Positions 34,611 through 43,461 of a DNA stretch of 64,000 bases are shown piece after piece. The first letter of the stretch is position 1. Every line of letters starts with the position of its first letter. The DNA is taken from contig SFET01000001.1 of the NCBI GenBank assembly GCA_004557125.1, forward strand, positions 62,001 through 126,000, written 5' to 3'. The DNA is from Clostridiales bacterium (lineage in GTDB: Bacteria; Bacillota; Clostridia; Christensenellales; Aristaeellaceae). The position numbers and the translations under genes are program-made. Below the pieces are notes generated by a model. That model did not search any database and was not told the DNA's origin. It saw only the letters and a program-made list of their open reading frames with translations.

Positions 34611-34630
34611 AGCGCTACTTCGGCAAGTAA
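34601..34630 (+). repeat. Right copy of 30-bp direct repeat (attR-like)
   Basis: Matches 33112-33141 at 29 of 30 positions. It is followed by the native-looking rubrerythrin terminator, showing the original downstream flank. Confidence 0.85.
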
Positions 34631-34643
34631 TTCCATAGGAATT

Positions 34644-34676
34644 GCAGGGAGACTCCGTAAGGGGTCTCCCTTTTGC
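34644..34676 (+). terminator. Original rubrerythrin terminator, now displaced
   Basis: A 7-bp stem (34647-34653 with 34664-34670) is followed by TTTT. It sits 14 bases after the right repeat, where it would follow the rubrerythrin stop in an uninserted locus. Confidence 0.75.
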
Positions 34677-34762
34677 GTGCCCAAACCTGTTTTGCGGTCT
34701 GTTCACATCGATGCGGGAAGAAACCAGGCAAAAACGATGCATCGACAATCTGTTCTCTCCAA

Positions 34763-34791
34763 TTGACGCGGCGCAGCAAAGATGATAAAAT
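34763..34791 (+). promoter_or_regulatory. Promoter of the ThrE-type exporter operon
   Basis: TTGACG, a 17-base spacer and TAAAAT lie about 80 bases before the GTG start. Confidence 0.75.
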
Positions 34792-34868
34792 ACTTGCCGG
34801 AAACCTGCCGGGAGTGCCGCTCCAGCGCTTGCACCCGGCCCTTACCCCCATACAAAGGAGCCACAAGC

Positions 34869-35711
34869 GTGAAAAAGAGTGAGAAGCGGCGCCTTGCCGC
34901 AAGGCGCGTCTCCCCCACCGCTTCCCAGGAACCCTGCGAGGATGCGTGCGCGGTGATGGAGCTTGCGATGAAGGCCGGACGGCTGCTGCTGGAAAACGGC
35001 GCGGAGATCTTCCGCGTCGAGGAGACCATGGAGCGCATCTGCCGGCACTACCACGTGGAGGATCCCAGCTTCTTCGTGCTGAGCAACGGCATCTTCATGA
35101 CCGGCGGCAGCCACGGCGCCGATCACGTCTCCCACGTGGAGCACATCCCCGTGAAGGGCGCACAACTGGACCGCGTGGTGGCCGTCAACCAGCTCTCGCG
35201 GGAGATCGAGGGCGGCGCCTACACGATCCCGGAGGCAGCGGCGCGACTCGACGAGATCGCAAGCATGCCGGGCAAGCGTCCCTGGCAGCAGATCCTGGCC
35301 TCCGGCGTGGGCAGCGCCTGCTTCTGCATCCTCTTCGGCGGCAGCCTCGCGGACAGCGTCGCATCCTTCCTGGCCGGACTTCTGCTGTACGCCTACGTGT
35401 TGCGCCTCAGCGCGCCCCACATGTCCCGCATGATCGGCAACGTGCTGGGCGGCATGCTGGTCAGCACCAGCTGCGTACTTATGCACCTTCTCGGTCTCGG
35501 AAACGGCCTGAGCCAGATGATCATCGGCGCCATCATGCCCCTGATCCCGGGAATTCCCTTCACCAACGGCATTCGGGATCTGGCCGACGGCGACTACATC
35601 TCCGGCTCCGTGCGGCTGCTGGACGCACTGCTCACCTTCGTCAGCATCGCCACCGGCGTGGGCGTGGTCATCGCCCTCTACCATCACTTTACGGGAGGTG
35701 GCCTGCTGTGA
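34869..35711 (+). CDS. ThrE family threonine/serine exporter, large subunit (YjjP-like)
   Basis: A 280-residue protein with a soluble N-terminal half containing LLENGAEIFRVEETMERIC near 47-65 and SNGIFMTGG near 77, then about five membrane helices; the family is DUF1212/ThrE. These exporters expel threonine, serine or succinate. GTG at 34869 with AAAGGAG nine bases upstream is chosen; an upstream in-frame ATG at 34782 overlaps the promoter. The stop overlaps the small subunit start (GTGA). Confidence 0.85.
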   Translation: MKKSEKRRLAARRVSPTASQEPCEDACAVMELAMKAGRLLLENGAEIFRVEETMERICRHYHVEDPSFFVLSNGIFMTGGSHGADHVSHVEHIPVKGAQLDRVVAVNQLSREIEGGAYTIPEAAARLDEIASMPGKRPWQQILASGVGSACFCILFGGSLADSVASFLAGLLLYAYVLRLSAPHMSRMIGNVLGGMLVSTSCVLMHLLGLGNGLSQMIIGAIMPLIPGIPFTNGIRDLADGDYISGSVRLLDALLTFVSIATGVGVVIALYHHFTGGGLL

Positions 35712-36160
35712 CGCAGCTTCTTCTGGAGGTCCTCGCCGCGACTGCGGGCACCATCGCCTTCTCGCTGCTCTTCGGCGTGCCGGGCAAGTACTATCTGGAG
35801 TGCGGACTCACCGGCGGCATCGGCTGGCTGCTCTACCGCCTGCTCGTGCTGTTCACGCCGCTGCAGCCCGGCTATGCCACCTTTCTGGCCGCCGCTGCGG
35901 TGGCGCTGTACTCCCGCATCGCCGCGGTGCGCCGGCGCTGCCCCACCACCGTCTTCCTGATCGCCGGCATCTTCCCCCTCGTGCCCGGTGCGGGCATCTA
36001 CTGGACGGTGTATTACCTGGTCACCGACGAGGCCGCGCTGGCCTGGGCCAGCGGTGCTGCGGCGCTCAAGACCGCCTTCGCCATCGTTCTGGCCATCGCC
36101 GCCGTGTTTGAATTGCCTCGCGGCGCATTCCGCTTATTCGCACCCCGACGCAGACACTGA
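35708..36160 (+). CDS. ThrE family exporter, small membrane subunit (YjjB-like, DUF3815)
   Basis: A 150-residue membrane protein with about four or five helices and the typical stretch FLIAGIFPLVPGAGIYWTVY near residues 81-100. With the preceding gene it makes a split ThrE exporter like YjjP-YjjB. The start is GTG at 35708, nine bases after GGAGG and overlapping the previous stop by four bases. A terminator follows. Confidence 0.85.
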   Translation: MTQLLLEVLAATAGTIAFSLLFGVPGKYYLECGLTGGIGWLLYRLLVLFTPLQPGYATFLAAAAVALYSRIAAVRRRCPTTVFLIAGIFPLVPGAGIYWTVYYLVTDEAALAWASGAAALKTAFAIVLAIAAVFELPRGAFRLFAPRRRH

Positions 36161-36170
36161 CCGACCCTTC

Positions 36171-36202
36171 GCGGAACCCCCTTCGGGCGGGTTCCTTTTT
36201 TG
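36171..36202 (+). terminator. Terminator after ThrE-type operon
   Basis: A GGAACCC/GGGTTCC stem with a CTTCGG-containing loop is followed by TTTTTT. Confidence 0.88.
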
Positions 36203-36220
36203 CGCCCGGAAACGTTATTT

Positions 36221-36236
36221 TTTCAAGGTACCTTTT
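36221..36236. promoter_or_regulatory. Upstream MarR operator (imperfect)
   Basis: TTTCAAGGTACCTTTT shares the TCAAGGTACCTT core of the perfect palindrome at 36263-36280, 42 bases upstream of it and next to the presumed -35 region. Confidence 0.7.
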
Positions 36237-36256
36237 CATTTTTGCGCGCGCCATGC

Positions 36257-36280
36257 TATAATTATCAAGGTACCTTGATA
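36257..36280. promoter_or_regulatory. -10 element and perfect 18-bp palindromic operator of the MarR operon
   Basis: TATAAT at 36257-36262 has a preceding TGC. Immediately after it, TATCAAGGTACCTTGATA (36263-36280) is a perfect palindrome, placed over the transcription start. Together with the upstream copy it brackets the promoter, as expected for MarR autorepression. Confidence 0.8.
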
Positions 36281-36312
36281 TATACATTCTCAGATATTGA
36301 GGAGGCAGAGGC

Positions 36313-36789
36313 ATGAACGAACGGCAGCGCTACGAAAAGCTGGATCTGAACAACAAGCTGATCTGGAATCTGCGGGACACCGGCCGCACCATGCGGCGCA
36401 CATCGGAGGGGCGCGGCAGCCAGAAGCGGGTGCTGATCGTGCTGCTGGAGACCGGGCGGATTACGCAGAAGGCGCTGACGGAGCGGCTGGGGATCCAGCC
36501 GGGCTCGGCCAGCGAGGTGATCGGCAAGCTGGAGGCCGCGGGGATGCTGTACAGGGCGCCCAGCGAAGATGACCGCCGCACCAGCGACATCGTTCTGACG
36601 GATGAGGGTCGCGCCGCCGCGGAGGAGGCCGCCGCGCAGCGCAGAGCCCGCCACGAGGACATGTTCGCCTGCCTGGACGATCGCGAGAAGGCGGCGCTGC
36701 TCGGCCTGCTGGAGCGGCTCAACGACAGCTGGACCGCGCTGTATCCGGAGGGCGAGGGCGCACACTTGGAACACAAATCTGTGAAATAG
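36313..36789 (+). CDS. MarR family transcriptional regulator
   Basis: A 158-residue winged-helix regulator. The HTH is ITQKALTERLGIQPGSASEVIGKLEAAG near residues 53-80 and the wing is EDDRRTSDIVLTDEGR. GGAGG lies seven bases before the ATG. It precedes two ABC exporter genes by 11 bases and has matched palindromes at its own promoter, so it likely represses the operon until an inducer such as a drug is bound. The N terminus is unusually polar and lacks the typical first helix sequence, but length is normal. Confidence 0.9.
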   Translation: MNERQRYEKLDLNNKLIWNLRDTGRTMRRTSEGRGSQKRVLIVLLETGRITQKALTERLGIQPGSASEVIGKLEAAGMLYRAPSEDDRRTSDIVLTDEGRAAAEEAAAQRRARHEDMFACLDDREKAALLGLLERLNDSWTALYPEGEGAHLEHKSVK

Positions 36790-36800
36790 GAGTTTTGCAT

Positions 36801-38537
36801 ATGTGGAAATACATCCGGCGATACCTGCACTTCGCCATTCTGGCCGCAGCCTTCATGGTGGGCGAGGTGCTGATGGATCTGCTGCAGCCATCGATCATGC
36901 GGCGCATCGTGGACGACGGCGTGCTGGGGGTCAGCACCGGCGGCGTGGGCAGCCTGCCGCTGATCTGGAGCCTGGGGCTGCGCATGATCCTGCTGGTGCT
37001 GTTCGGCGGACTGTGCGGATCGCTGAACAACGCCTTCGTGCACATGACGGGCCAGAACATCGGCAACGAGATGCGCAAGGACTGCTTCCGCAACATCATG
37101 ACCTTCTCGTTTCCGCAGATGGATCGCTTCGGCACCGGCTCGCTGGTGACGCGCGTGACCAACGACATCACCCAAGTGCAGACCTACATCTCCACCTTCG
37201 TGCGCGGCATGATCCGCACCTCCATGCTGATGTTCGGCAGCATCTTCTTCATGTTCCGCCTGAACCCGCGCTTCGGCCTGGTGGTGCTGTGCGCCTTCCC
37301 CGTCATCGTGGGCTGCATGGCGCTGTGCCTGCTGAAGGCCAACCCACTGTTTGCGCGTCTGCAGGCGCAACTGGATCAGATCAATGCCATTCTGCAGGAG
37401 GACATCTCCGGCATCCGCATCATCAAGGCCTGCGTGCGGGAAGCCTACGAGAAGCTGCGCTTCGGCAAGGCCAACGGCGAGCTGATCAAGACCCAGCTGA
37501 AGGTGCTGACCATCTTCGCCTTCATGAACCCGGCGGTGAACGCGCTGATGTACGTGGTGGTGGCGCTGATCCTGCTGCTGGGCCACGCGGAGGTGGGCGC
37601 AGGGCTCAGCTCCCCGGGCAGCATCATGGCGGCGATCACCTACACCACCCAGTTGCTCAACGGCATATTGCAGCTCTCCATGCTGTTCCAGAACATCTCC
37701 CGCGGCGCGGCCTCCTGGAAGCGCGTGAAGGAGATCCTTCACAGCGCGCCCGAACTGAAGGATGGTTCCTTCGACGGATCGACCGACGTGCGCGGCAGGA
37801 TCGAATTCCGCAACGTATCCTTCGCCTATCCCGGCAGCGCCCAGACGGTGCTGCACGACGTGAACCTGACCATCGAGCCCGGCGAGACGCTGGCGATCTT
37901 AGGCGCGACCGGCTGCGGCAAGTCCACGCTGGTGCATCTCATCCCTCGCTTCTACGACGTCACCGAGGGCGCAGTGCTGGTGGACGGCGTGGACGTGCGC
38001 GACTACCGGCAGCGGGATCTGCGGCGGAAGGTCGCCATTGCGCTGCAGAGGAGCGAGCTGTTCAGCCAGACGATCTTCGAAAACATCGCCTGGGGCGATG
38101 CGGATGCAGATACATCCGCCATTCAGGCGGCGGCGCGCGTCGCCCAGGCGGACGATTTCATCCAATCCACCCCCGACGGCTACGACACCATGGTGGCCGA
38201 GCGCGGCATGAGCCTCTCCGGGGGCCAGAAGCAGCGCATTTCCATTGCCCGGGCCATCCTCAAGGGCGCAGAGATCCTGATCTTCGACGACTCCACCAGC
38301 GCGCTGGATCTCAAGACCGAGGCGGACCTCTACGCCGCCCTGAAGCAGAGCCATCCCGACAGCACAAAGATCCTCATCGCCCAGCGCATCGCATCGGTGC
38401 GTCGGGCCGACCGCATCGCCGTGCTGGAGGGCGGAACCATCGCCGCCTGCGGCACCCACGAGGCGCTGATGGCGAGCTGCAAGACCTACCGCGACATCTA
38501 CGATTCGCAGCTGGGAGAGGAGGATGGGCATGACTGA
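36801..38537 (+). CDS. ABC exporter half-transporter, degenerate-site subunit
   Basis: A 578-residue protein: six membrane helices (1-310) and a nucleotide-binding domain. Walker A is GATGCGKST near 369, the signature LSGGQKQR near 472, and Walker B ends IFDDSTSALD near 495, so the catalytic glutamate is replaced by aspartate. That change marks the non-catalytic partner of heterodimeric exporters such as BmrCD or TM287/288. The ATG at 36801 with AGGAG is chosen over TTG at 36795. It overlaps the partner gene by eight bases. Control by the MarR regulator suggests drug export. Confidence 0.92.
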   Translation: MWKYIRRYLHFAILAAAFMVGEVLMDLLQPSIMRRIVDDGVLGVSTGGVGSLPLIWSLGLRMILLVLFGGLCGSLNNAFVHMTGQNIGNEMRKDCFRNIMTFSFPQMDRFGTGSLVTRVTNDITQVQTYISTFVRGMIRTSMLMFGSIFFMFRLNPRFGLVVLCAFPVIVGCMALCLLKANPLFARLQAQLDQINAILQEDISGIRIIKACVREAYEKLRFGKANGELIKTQLKVLTIFAFMNPAVNALMYVVVALILLLGHAEVGAGLSSPGSIMAAITYTTQLLNGILQLSMLFQNISRGAASWKRVKEILHSAPELKDGSFDGSTDVRGRIEFRNVSFAYPGSAQTVLHDVNLTIEPGETLAILGATGCGKSTLVHLIPRFYDVTEGAVLVDGVDVRDYRQRDLRRKVAIALQRSELFSQTIFENIAWGDADADTSAIQAAARVAQADDFIQSTPDGYDTMVAERGMSLSGGQKQRISIARAILKGAEILIFDDSTSALDLKTEADLYAALKQSHPDSTKILIAQRIASVRRADRIAVLEGGTIAACGTHEALMASCKTYRDIYDSQLGEEDGHD

Positions 38538-40341
38538 CAAGAAGCTGGTGGAGCGCAACATACCGGGCATGATGAACCGCAGCACCCGCTTTGCCGAGGT
38601 GGAGCACGCCGAAAACGTGGGCGCAACGCTCCGGCGCATCGCCGCCTACTTCGCCCGTGAGCGCGCCATGGTGGCCGCCATGCTGGGCGTGGTCGTTCTG
38701 GGCACCCTCTGCGGCGTGTACGCGCCCAGCCTGCAGAGCCGGGCCATCGACATCATCGCCGGCGCCGCGACGGGACAGCTGGCTCCGGCCGTGCTGTGGA
38801 TGCTGCTGGTGTACCTTCTGTACAGCCTGTGCCAGCTGCTGCAGGGCCTGATCAGCGCGCGCCTGAGCCAGCGCATCGTGAAGCGGCTGCGCGGCGAGCT
38901 CTTCGGCCGGATCATCGATCTGCCGGTGCGCTATCTGGACGCGCACTCCCACGGCGACGTGATGAGCCGCATGACCAACGACATCGAAAACATCTCCACC
39001 ACTGTGTCCCAGTCGCTGCCGTCGCTGTTCTCCGGTGTGCTCACGGTGCTGGGAACCGTGGCCATCATGCTGGTCTACTGCTGGCAGCTGGCGCTGCTGA
39101 GCTGCGTCACGGTGCTGCTGACGCTGCTGGCCACGAAGCTGCTCTCCAAAAACGTGCGCAAGTTCTCCCGCAGGCGCCAGATGCTGCTGGGCCAACTCAA
39201 CGGCGCCGTGGAGGAGATGATCTCCGGCTACCGCACCGTGGTGGCCTACAACCATCAGGATGCGACCACCCGGGAATTCTGCGAAACCTCCGATTCGCTC
39301 ACGAAGGCCGGCATCAAGACCGACGTGTTCAGCGGCGTGATGGGCCCGGTGATGAACTGCATCGGCAACATCGGCTTCGTCATCATCGCGGCCTTCGGCG
39401 GCTACTTCGCCATCACCGGGCGCATCTCCGTGGGCGTGATCTCCGCCTTCATCGTCTATGCCAAGCAGTTCAGCCGCCCGATCAACGAGATCGCCCAGAT
39501 CTACGGCCAGCTTCAGACCGCCATCGCCGGGGCCGAGCGCGTGTTCACCGTGCTGGATGAGGCCGGCGAGGACATGTCCGGTGCGGAGCTCGCAGCGGAT
39601 CGGGGCGCCAGCGTGGAATTCGACCATGTGAACTTCTCCTACCTGCCCGGTCATCCGGTGCTGCGCGACTTCAGCCTGCGCGTGCCCTCTGGAAAGAAGG
39701 TGGCGCTGGTGGGCGCCACCGGCAGCGGCAAGACCACCGTGGTCAACCTGCTGATGCGCTTCTACGATCTGGACAGCGGCGCAATCCGGATCGACGGCCA
39801 GGACATCGACGGCGTCGCCCGCGAGAGCCTGCGCCGGGACGTGGCCATCGTGCTCCAGGACACCGTGCTCTTCACGGATACGGTGCGCAACAACCTGCTC
39901 TACGCGAACGAGCATGCCACCGCAGAGCAGTTGGAGTCCGCCGTGGACATGAGCCGCTGCCGAGACATGATTTCGCACCTGCCCCAGGGCTACGATACGC
40001 TGCTCACCTCCGCCGGCGCAAACATCAGCCAGGGCCAGCGGCAGCTGCTGGCCATCGCGCGGGCGTTTGTGGCCGATCCCCGGATTCTGATTCTGGACGA
40101 GGCCACCTCCAACGTGGACACCCGCACCGAAAAGGCCATCCAGAGCGCCATGCAGCGCATCATGCAGGGCCGCACCAGCATCGTCATCGCCCACCGCCTG
40201 TCCACCATCCGGGATTCCGACCTCATCGTGGTTCTGGATCAGGGCCGGATCGTGGAGCAGGGCAGCCACGAGGAGCTGCTCCGGCGCAAGGGCAAGTATC
40301 ACGAGCTGTACATGACCCAGTTCGCGGGCTTTGCAACCTGA
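38530..40341 (+). CDS. ABC exporter half-transporter, catalytic subunit
   Basis: A 603-residue protein with six membrane helices and a nucleotide-binding domain. Walker A is GATGSGKTT near 395, Walker B is ILILDEATSNVD near 519 with the normal glutamate, but the signature reads ISQGQRQ rather than LSGGQ. Combined with the partner's aspartate, this gives one good and one degenerate ATP site. ATG at 38530 lies six bases after GGAGG; ATG at 38524 abuts that site and is less likely. It completes the heterodimeric exporter. Confidence 0.92.
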   Translation: MTDKKLVERNIPGMMNRSTRFAEVEHAENVGATLRRIAAYFARERAMVAAMLGVVVLGTLCGVYAPSLQSRAIDIIAGAATGQLAPAVLWMLLVYLLYSLCQLLQGLISARLSQRIVKRLRGELFGRIIDLPVRYLDAHSHGDVMSRMTNDIENISTTVSQSLPSLFSGVLTVLGTVAIMLVYCWQLALLSCVTVLLTLLATKLLSKNVRKFSRRRQMLLGQLNGAVEEMISGYRTVVAYNHQDATTREFCETSDSLTKAGIKTDVFSGVMGPVMNCIGNIGFVIIAAFGGYFAITGRISVGVISAFIVYAKQFSRPINEIAQIYGQLQTAIAGAERVFTVLDEAGEDMSGAELAADRGASVEFDHVNFSYLPGHPVLRDFSLRVPSGKKVALVGATGSGKTTVVNLLMRFYDLDSGAIRIDGQDIDGVARESLRRDVAIVLQDTVLFTDTVRNNLLYANEHATAEQLESAVDMSRCRDMISHLPQGYDTLLTSAGANISQGQRQLLAIARAFVADPRILILDEATSNVDTRTEKAIQSAMQRIMQGRTSIVIAHRLSTIRDSDLIVVLDQGRIVEQGSHEELLRRKGKYHELYMTQFAGFAT

Positions 40342-40367
40342 GAACCGGAAGGGAGGAGATGCAGGCC

Positions 40368-41279
40368 ATGCAGGCAAGCGTGCGCAGCTATTCCAACGAC
40401 GTCGGCGACGCCACGCTGACGGACTACGACCTGTTCCCCGGCGTCCGCCTGAGCTACTGCTCGGTGCACATGGATCGCCTGGACATCGGCGACGCGGCCC
40501 AGGGCGACTTGATCGAGATTCACCACTGCCGCGAGGGGCGCATCGAGCAGGAGTTCGAGGATCACTTCTTCTACCTGACCCCCGGCGACCTGTCCATCGC
40601 CATCCGCACCCACGAAGTGAAGGCCTTCAGCTTTCCGCTGCGCCACTACCACGGCCTGACCATCGCCATCGACACCCGCGTGGCTCCCGCCTGCTTCTCC
40701 GCCTTCCTGGACGACGTGCAGGTGCAGCCCATGGAGGTGGCCCGCAAGCTGTGCGGGAATCGCCAGTGCCACATCATCCGTGGCGAAAGCTATGTGGAGC
40801 ACATCTTCTCCGAGCTGTACAGCGTGCCGGAAAACATCCGCGCCGGATACATGAAGGTGAAGATTCTGGAGCTGCTGCTGGTGCTGCACGGCCTCAATCC
40901 CGCACCGCGTCCGGAGGATGAAATCGCCCTGTCCCGCTTCCAGGTGCAGCTGGCCAAGCGGGCCGCCGCCCACCTCTCCGCCCACATGGATCGCCACATC
41001 ACCATCGCTGCCCTCGCCCGCCACTTCAATGTCTCGGAGACCCACCTGAAGCTGGCCTTCAAGGGCGTGTTCGGCGTGCCCATCTTCTCCTACATGCGCA
41101 TCCAGCGCATGCAGATGGCCGCCCAGCTGCTGATCCACAGCGACCGCTCCATCGCCGACGTCGCCGCCGAGTCCGGCTACGAAAACAGCGGCAAGTTCTC
41201 CGCCGCCTTCCGGGAAATCATGGGCGAATCGCCCAGCGGATATCGAAGGGCGCATTCAAAGCGGGTTAAATCCCGGTAA
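40368..41279 (+). CDS. AraC family transcriptional regulator
   Basis: A 303-residue protein with an N-terminal sensing region and a C-terminal double HTH: ITIAALARHFNVSETHLKLAFKGVFGVP near residues 210-237 and SIADVAAESGYENSGKFSAAFREIMGESP near 260-288. GGAGG lies 11 bases before the ATG at 40368; an ATG at 40359 is too close. It follows the ABC exporter by 26 bases and precedes a siderophore importer, so it could be the ligand-responsive activator of that importer, in the way AraC-type Btr or YbtA proteins are. Confidence 0.9.
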   Translation: MQASVRSYSNDVGDATLTDYDLFPGVRLSYCSVHMDRLDIGDAAQGDLIEIHHCREGRIEQEFEDHFFYLTPGDLSIAIRTHEVKAFSFPLRHYHGLTIAIDTRVAPACFSAFLDDVQVQPMEVARKLCGNRQCHIIRGESYVEHIFSELYSVPENIRAGYMKVKILELLLVLHGLNPAPRPEDEIALSRFQVQLAKRAAAHLSAHMDRHITIAALARHFNVSETHLKLAFKGVFGVPIFSYMRIQRMQMAAQLLIHSDRSIADVAAESGYENSGKFSAAFREIMGESPSGYRRAHSKRVKSR

Positions 41280-41412
41280 GCATCGCTCCGAATGGACGCA
41301 TTTCTTTCCATTTGGAGCATTTCTCTGCCCTTTTGGTTCTGGCATTCCGGCCAAAAATGCTTATCCTTGATATAGAGTCAAATGCGGTTTGACGCTTTAT
41401 TTTTCACCTGAA

Positions 41413-41428
41413 GTTAGGTTAACCTAAC
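41413..41428. promoter_or_regulatory. DtxR/IdeR-like iron box upstream of siderophore importer
   Basis: GTTAGGTTAACCTAAC is a perfect 16-bp palindrome matching the core of the DtxR/IdeR consensus (TTAGGTTAGSCTAACC). A TTGACG at 41389-41394 places the box over the -10 region. It implies repression when iron is plentiful. Confidence 0.75.
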
Positions 41429-41455
41429 ATTTGCGAAAGGAGCGGACGACATCCC

Positions 41456-42481
41456 ATGGTCAAAGAGACGGACAAGACGGGCGCGCACGTGACCCTCGCG
41501 CTGGCGGTCGCGCTGGCAATCGCTTCCATCGCATCGCTGTTTGTGGGCGTGATCGATCTGAGGCCGTCGGAGCTGTTCGGCGGCGATCTGAAGGCGCTGG
41601 AGCTGTTTCCGATTTCCCGCCTGCCGCGGCTGCTGGCCATCCTGTGCACCGGCATGGGCATGAGCGTGGCCGGACTCATCATGCAGCAGCTGTGCATGAA
41701 CAAATTCGTGTCTCCCACCACCGGCGCGACGATCGCCTCGGCCAAGTTCGGCATACTGATCGCCCTGCTGTTCGTTCCGAACTCCACGCTGTGGGGGCGG
41801 GCGATTCTCTCCTTCGCCCTTGCGCTGATCGGCACCTGGATCTTCGTGGGGTTCATCCAGCGCATCCGCTTCAAGGACACGGTGATGGTTCCGCTGGTGG
41901 GGATCATGTTCGGGAACATCGTGACGGGCGTGACCAGCTACCTGGCCTTCCGCTACGACATGACCCAGGCGCTCTCCTTCTGGGAGACGGGCCACTTCTC
42001 CATGGTGCTGCGGGGGCGATATGAGATCGTGTACCTGGTGCTGCCGCTGCTGGCCATCGCCATCGCCTTCGCCAACCACTTCAACATCGTGGGCATGGGA
42101 AAGGACTTTTCCCGGAATCTGGGCGTGAACTACCGCCTGGTGCTGTTCATGGGACTGAGCATTGCGGCGGCGATCACCGCCAGCGTGGTGGTGGTGGGCT
42201 CCATCTCCTACATCGGCCTGATCATCCCCAACATCGTGGCGATGTTCAAGGGCGACCGGATTCGCGGCACGCTGATCGACACCGCGCTGCTGGGCGCGCT
42301 GTTCGTGCTGGTGTGCGACGTGCTCGGCCGGATAATCATCGCGCCCTACGAGCTGCCCATCGAGCTGATCGTGGGCGTTGTGGGCAGCCTGCTGTTCATC
42401 GGGATCCTGCTGCGCAGGCTGAAGCACGGCCGCAGGGCCATCCGCCTGGGCGCAAGTCGAAGGGAGGGCGCAGCGGCATGA
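41456..42481 (+). CDS. Iron-siderophore ABC permease 1 (FecCD family)
   Basis: A 341-residue permease with about nine to ten helices. The motif RLPRLLAILCTGMGMSVAGLIMQ near residues 59-80 and GSISYIGLIIPNIV near 244 are diagnostic of FecCD proteins. It resembles YclN-type petrobactin or catecholate permeases. It heads a four-gene importer operon behind the DtxR-like box and overlaps the second permease by four bases. Confidence 0.93.
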   Translation: MVKETDKTGAHVTLALAVALAIASIASLFVGVIDLRPSELFGGDLKALELFPISRLPRLLAILCTGMGMSVAGLIMQQLCMNKFVSPTTGATIASAKFGILIALLFVPNSTLWGRAILSFALALIGTWIFVGFIQRIRFKDTVMVPLVGIMFGNIVTGVTSYLAFRYDMTQALSFWETGHFSMVLRGRYEIVYLVLPLLAIAIAFANHFNIVGMGKDFSRNLGVNYRLVLFMGLSIAAAITASVVVVGSISYIGLIIPNIVAMFKGDRIRGTLIDTALLGALFVLVCDVLGRIIIAPYELPIELIVGVVGSLLFIGILLRRLKHGRRAIRLGASRREGAAA

Positions 42482-43461
42482 GAACCCATGCACAGCGGGC
42501 AAACGTCCGCAAGCTCTGCATCCTGGCGGCGCTGGTGCTGCTGGCCATCGCGGCCTACATGACCATCGACGTGAACTTCTCCAATCCGAAGTTCCTGCGC
42601 TTCTCCATGAAGATCCGCACGCCCAAGATGCTGTCCATGCTGGTGGCGGCCTTCGCCATCGGCGGCGCATCCATCGTGTTTCAGTCCATCATCCGCAACA
42701 ACATCGTCACGCCCTGCCTGCTGGGTATGAACGCCCTCTACACGCTGGTGCACACGCTGGTGTACTTCGCCTTCGGCTCCGCGAGCCTGCTGGCCATGAA
42801 TTCCAACCTAGCCTTCGCGGTGGATCTGGTCATCATGTCCGCCACCACCACCTTCATCTACGGCTATCTCTTCCGAAAGACGAACTACAACGTGCTCTAC
42901 GTGCTGCTGATCGGCACGGTGCTCAGCTCCTTCTTCGGCAGCCTGCAATCCACCATGGTGCGCATCATGGATCCCAACGAGTACGAAACGCTGCTGGTGG
43001 AGCTGGTGGCCAGCTTTGACAACATCAACAGCGAGATCATCCTAGTGTGCGTGCTGCTGCTGGCGGCGCTGACCTTCTCCCTGCGCAGGGAGCTTGCGCT
43101 GCTGGACGTGATCACCCTGGGCCGGGATCAGGCCACGAACCTGGGCGTGGACTACGACCGCTGCATCCGCAGGCTGCTGATCGGCGTGACGGTGTGCATC
43201 GCCGTGGCCACCGCCATGGTGGGGCCCATCTCCTTCCTGGGCCTGATCCTGGCGAACCTCTCCCGACAGCTGTTGAAGACCTATCGCCACAGCCAGCTGG
43301 TGCTGGGCTCGGCGATGATCGGCATGCTGGTGCTGGTGGCGGGCCAGTGCCTGGTGGAGCACGTGTTCGCCTACGCGATTCCGGTCAGCGTATTCATCAC
43401 CATCGGCGGCGGCGTGTACTTCCTGTACCTGCTGCTGCGCCAAAAGAAGGGGGTTTCCTGA
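42478..43461 (+). CDS. Iron-siderophore ABC permease 2 (FecCD family)
   Basis: A 327-residue permease, partner of the previous one. RTPKMLSMLVAAFAIGGASIVFQ near 44-66 and GPISFLGLILANLSR near 240 match the FecCD family (YclO-like). ATG at 42478 with GGAGGG overlaps the previous stop; a longer reading inside the first permease is rejected. The ATPase gene follows directly, stop next to start. Confidence 0.93.
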   Translation: MRTHAQRANVRKLCILAALVLLAIAAYMTIDVNFSNPKFLRFSMKIRTPKMLSMLVAAFAIGGASIVFQSIIRNNIVTPCLLGMNALYTLVHTLVYFAFGSASLLAMNSNLAFAVDLVIMSATTTFIYGYLFRKTNYNVLYVLLIGTVLSSFFGSLQSTMVRIMDPNEYETLLVELVASFDNINSEIILVCVLLLAALTFSLRRELALLDVITLGRDQATNLGVDYDRCIRRLLIGVTVCIAVATAMVGPISFLGLILANLSRQLLKTYRHSQLVLGSAMIGMLVLVAGQCLVEHVFAYAIPVSVFITIGGGVYFLYLLLRQKKGVS

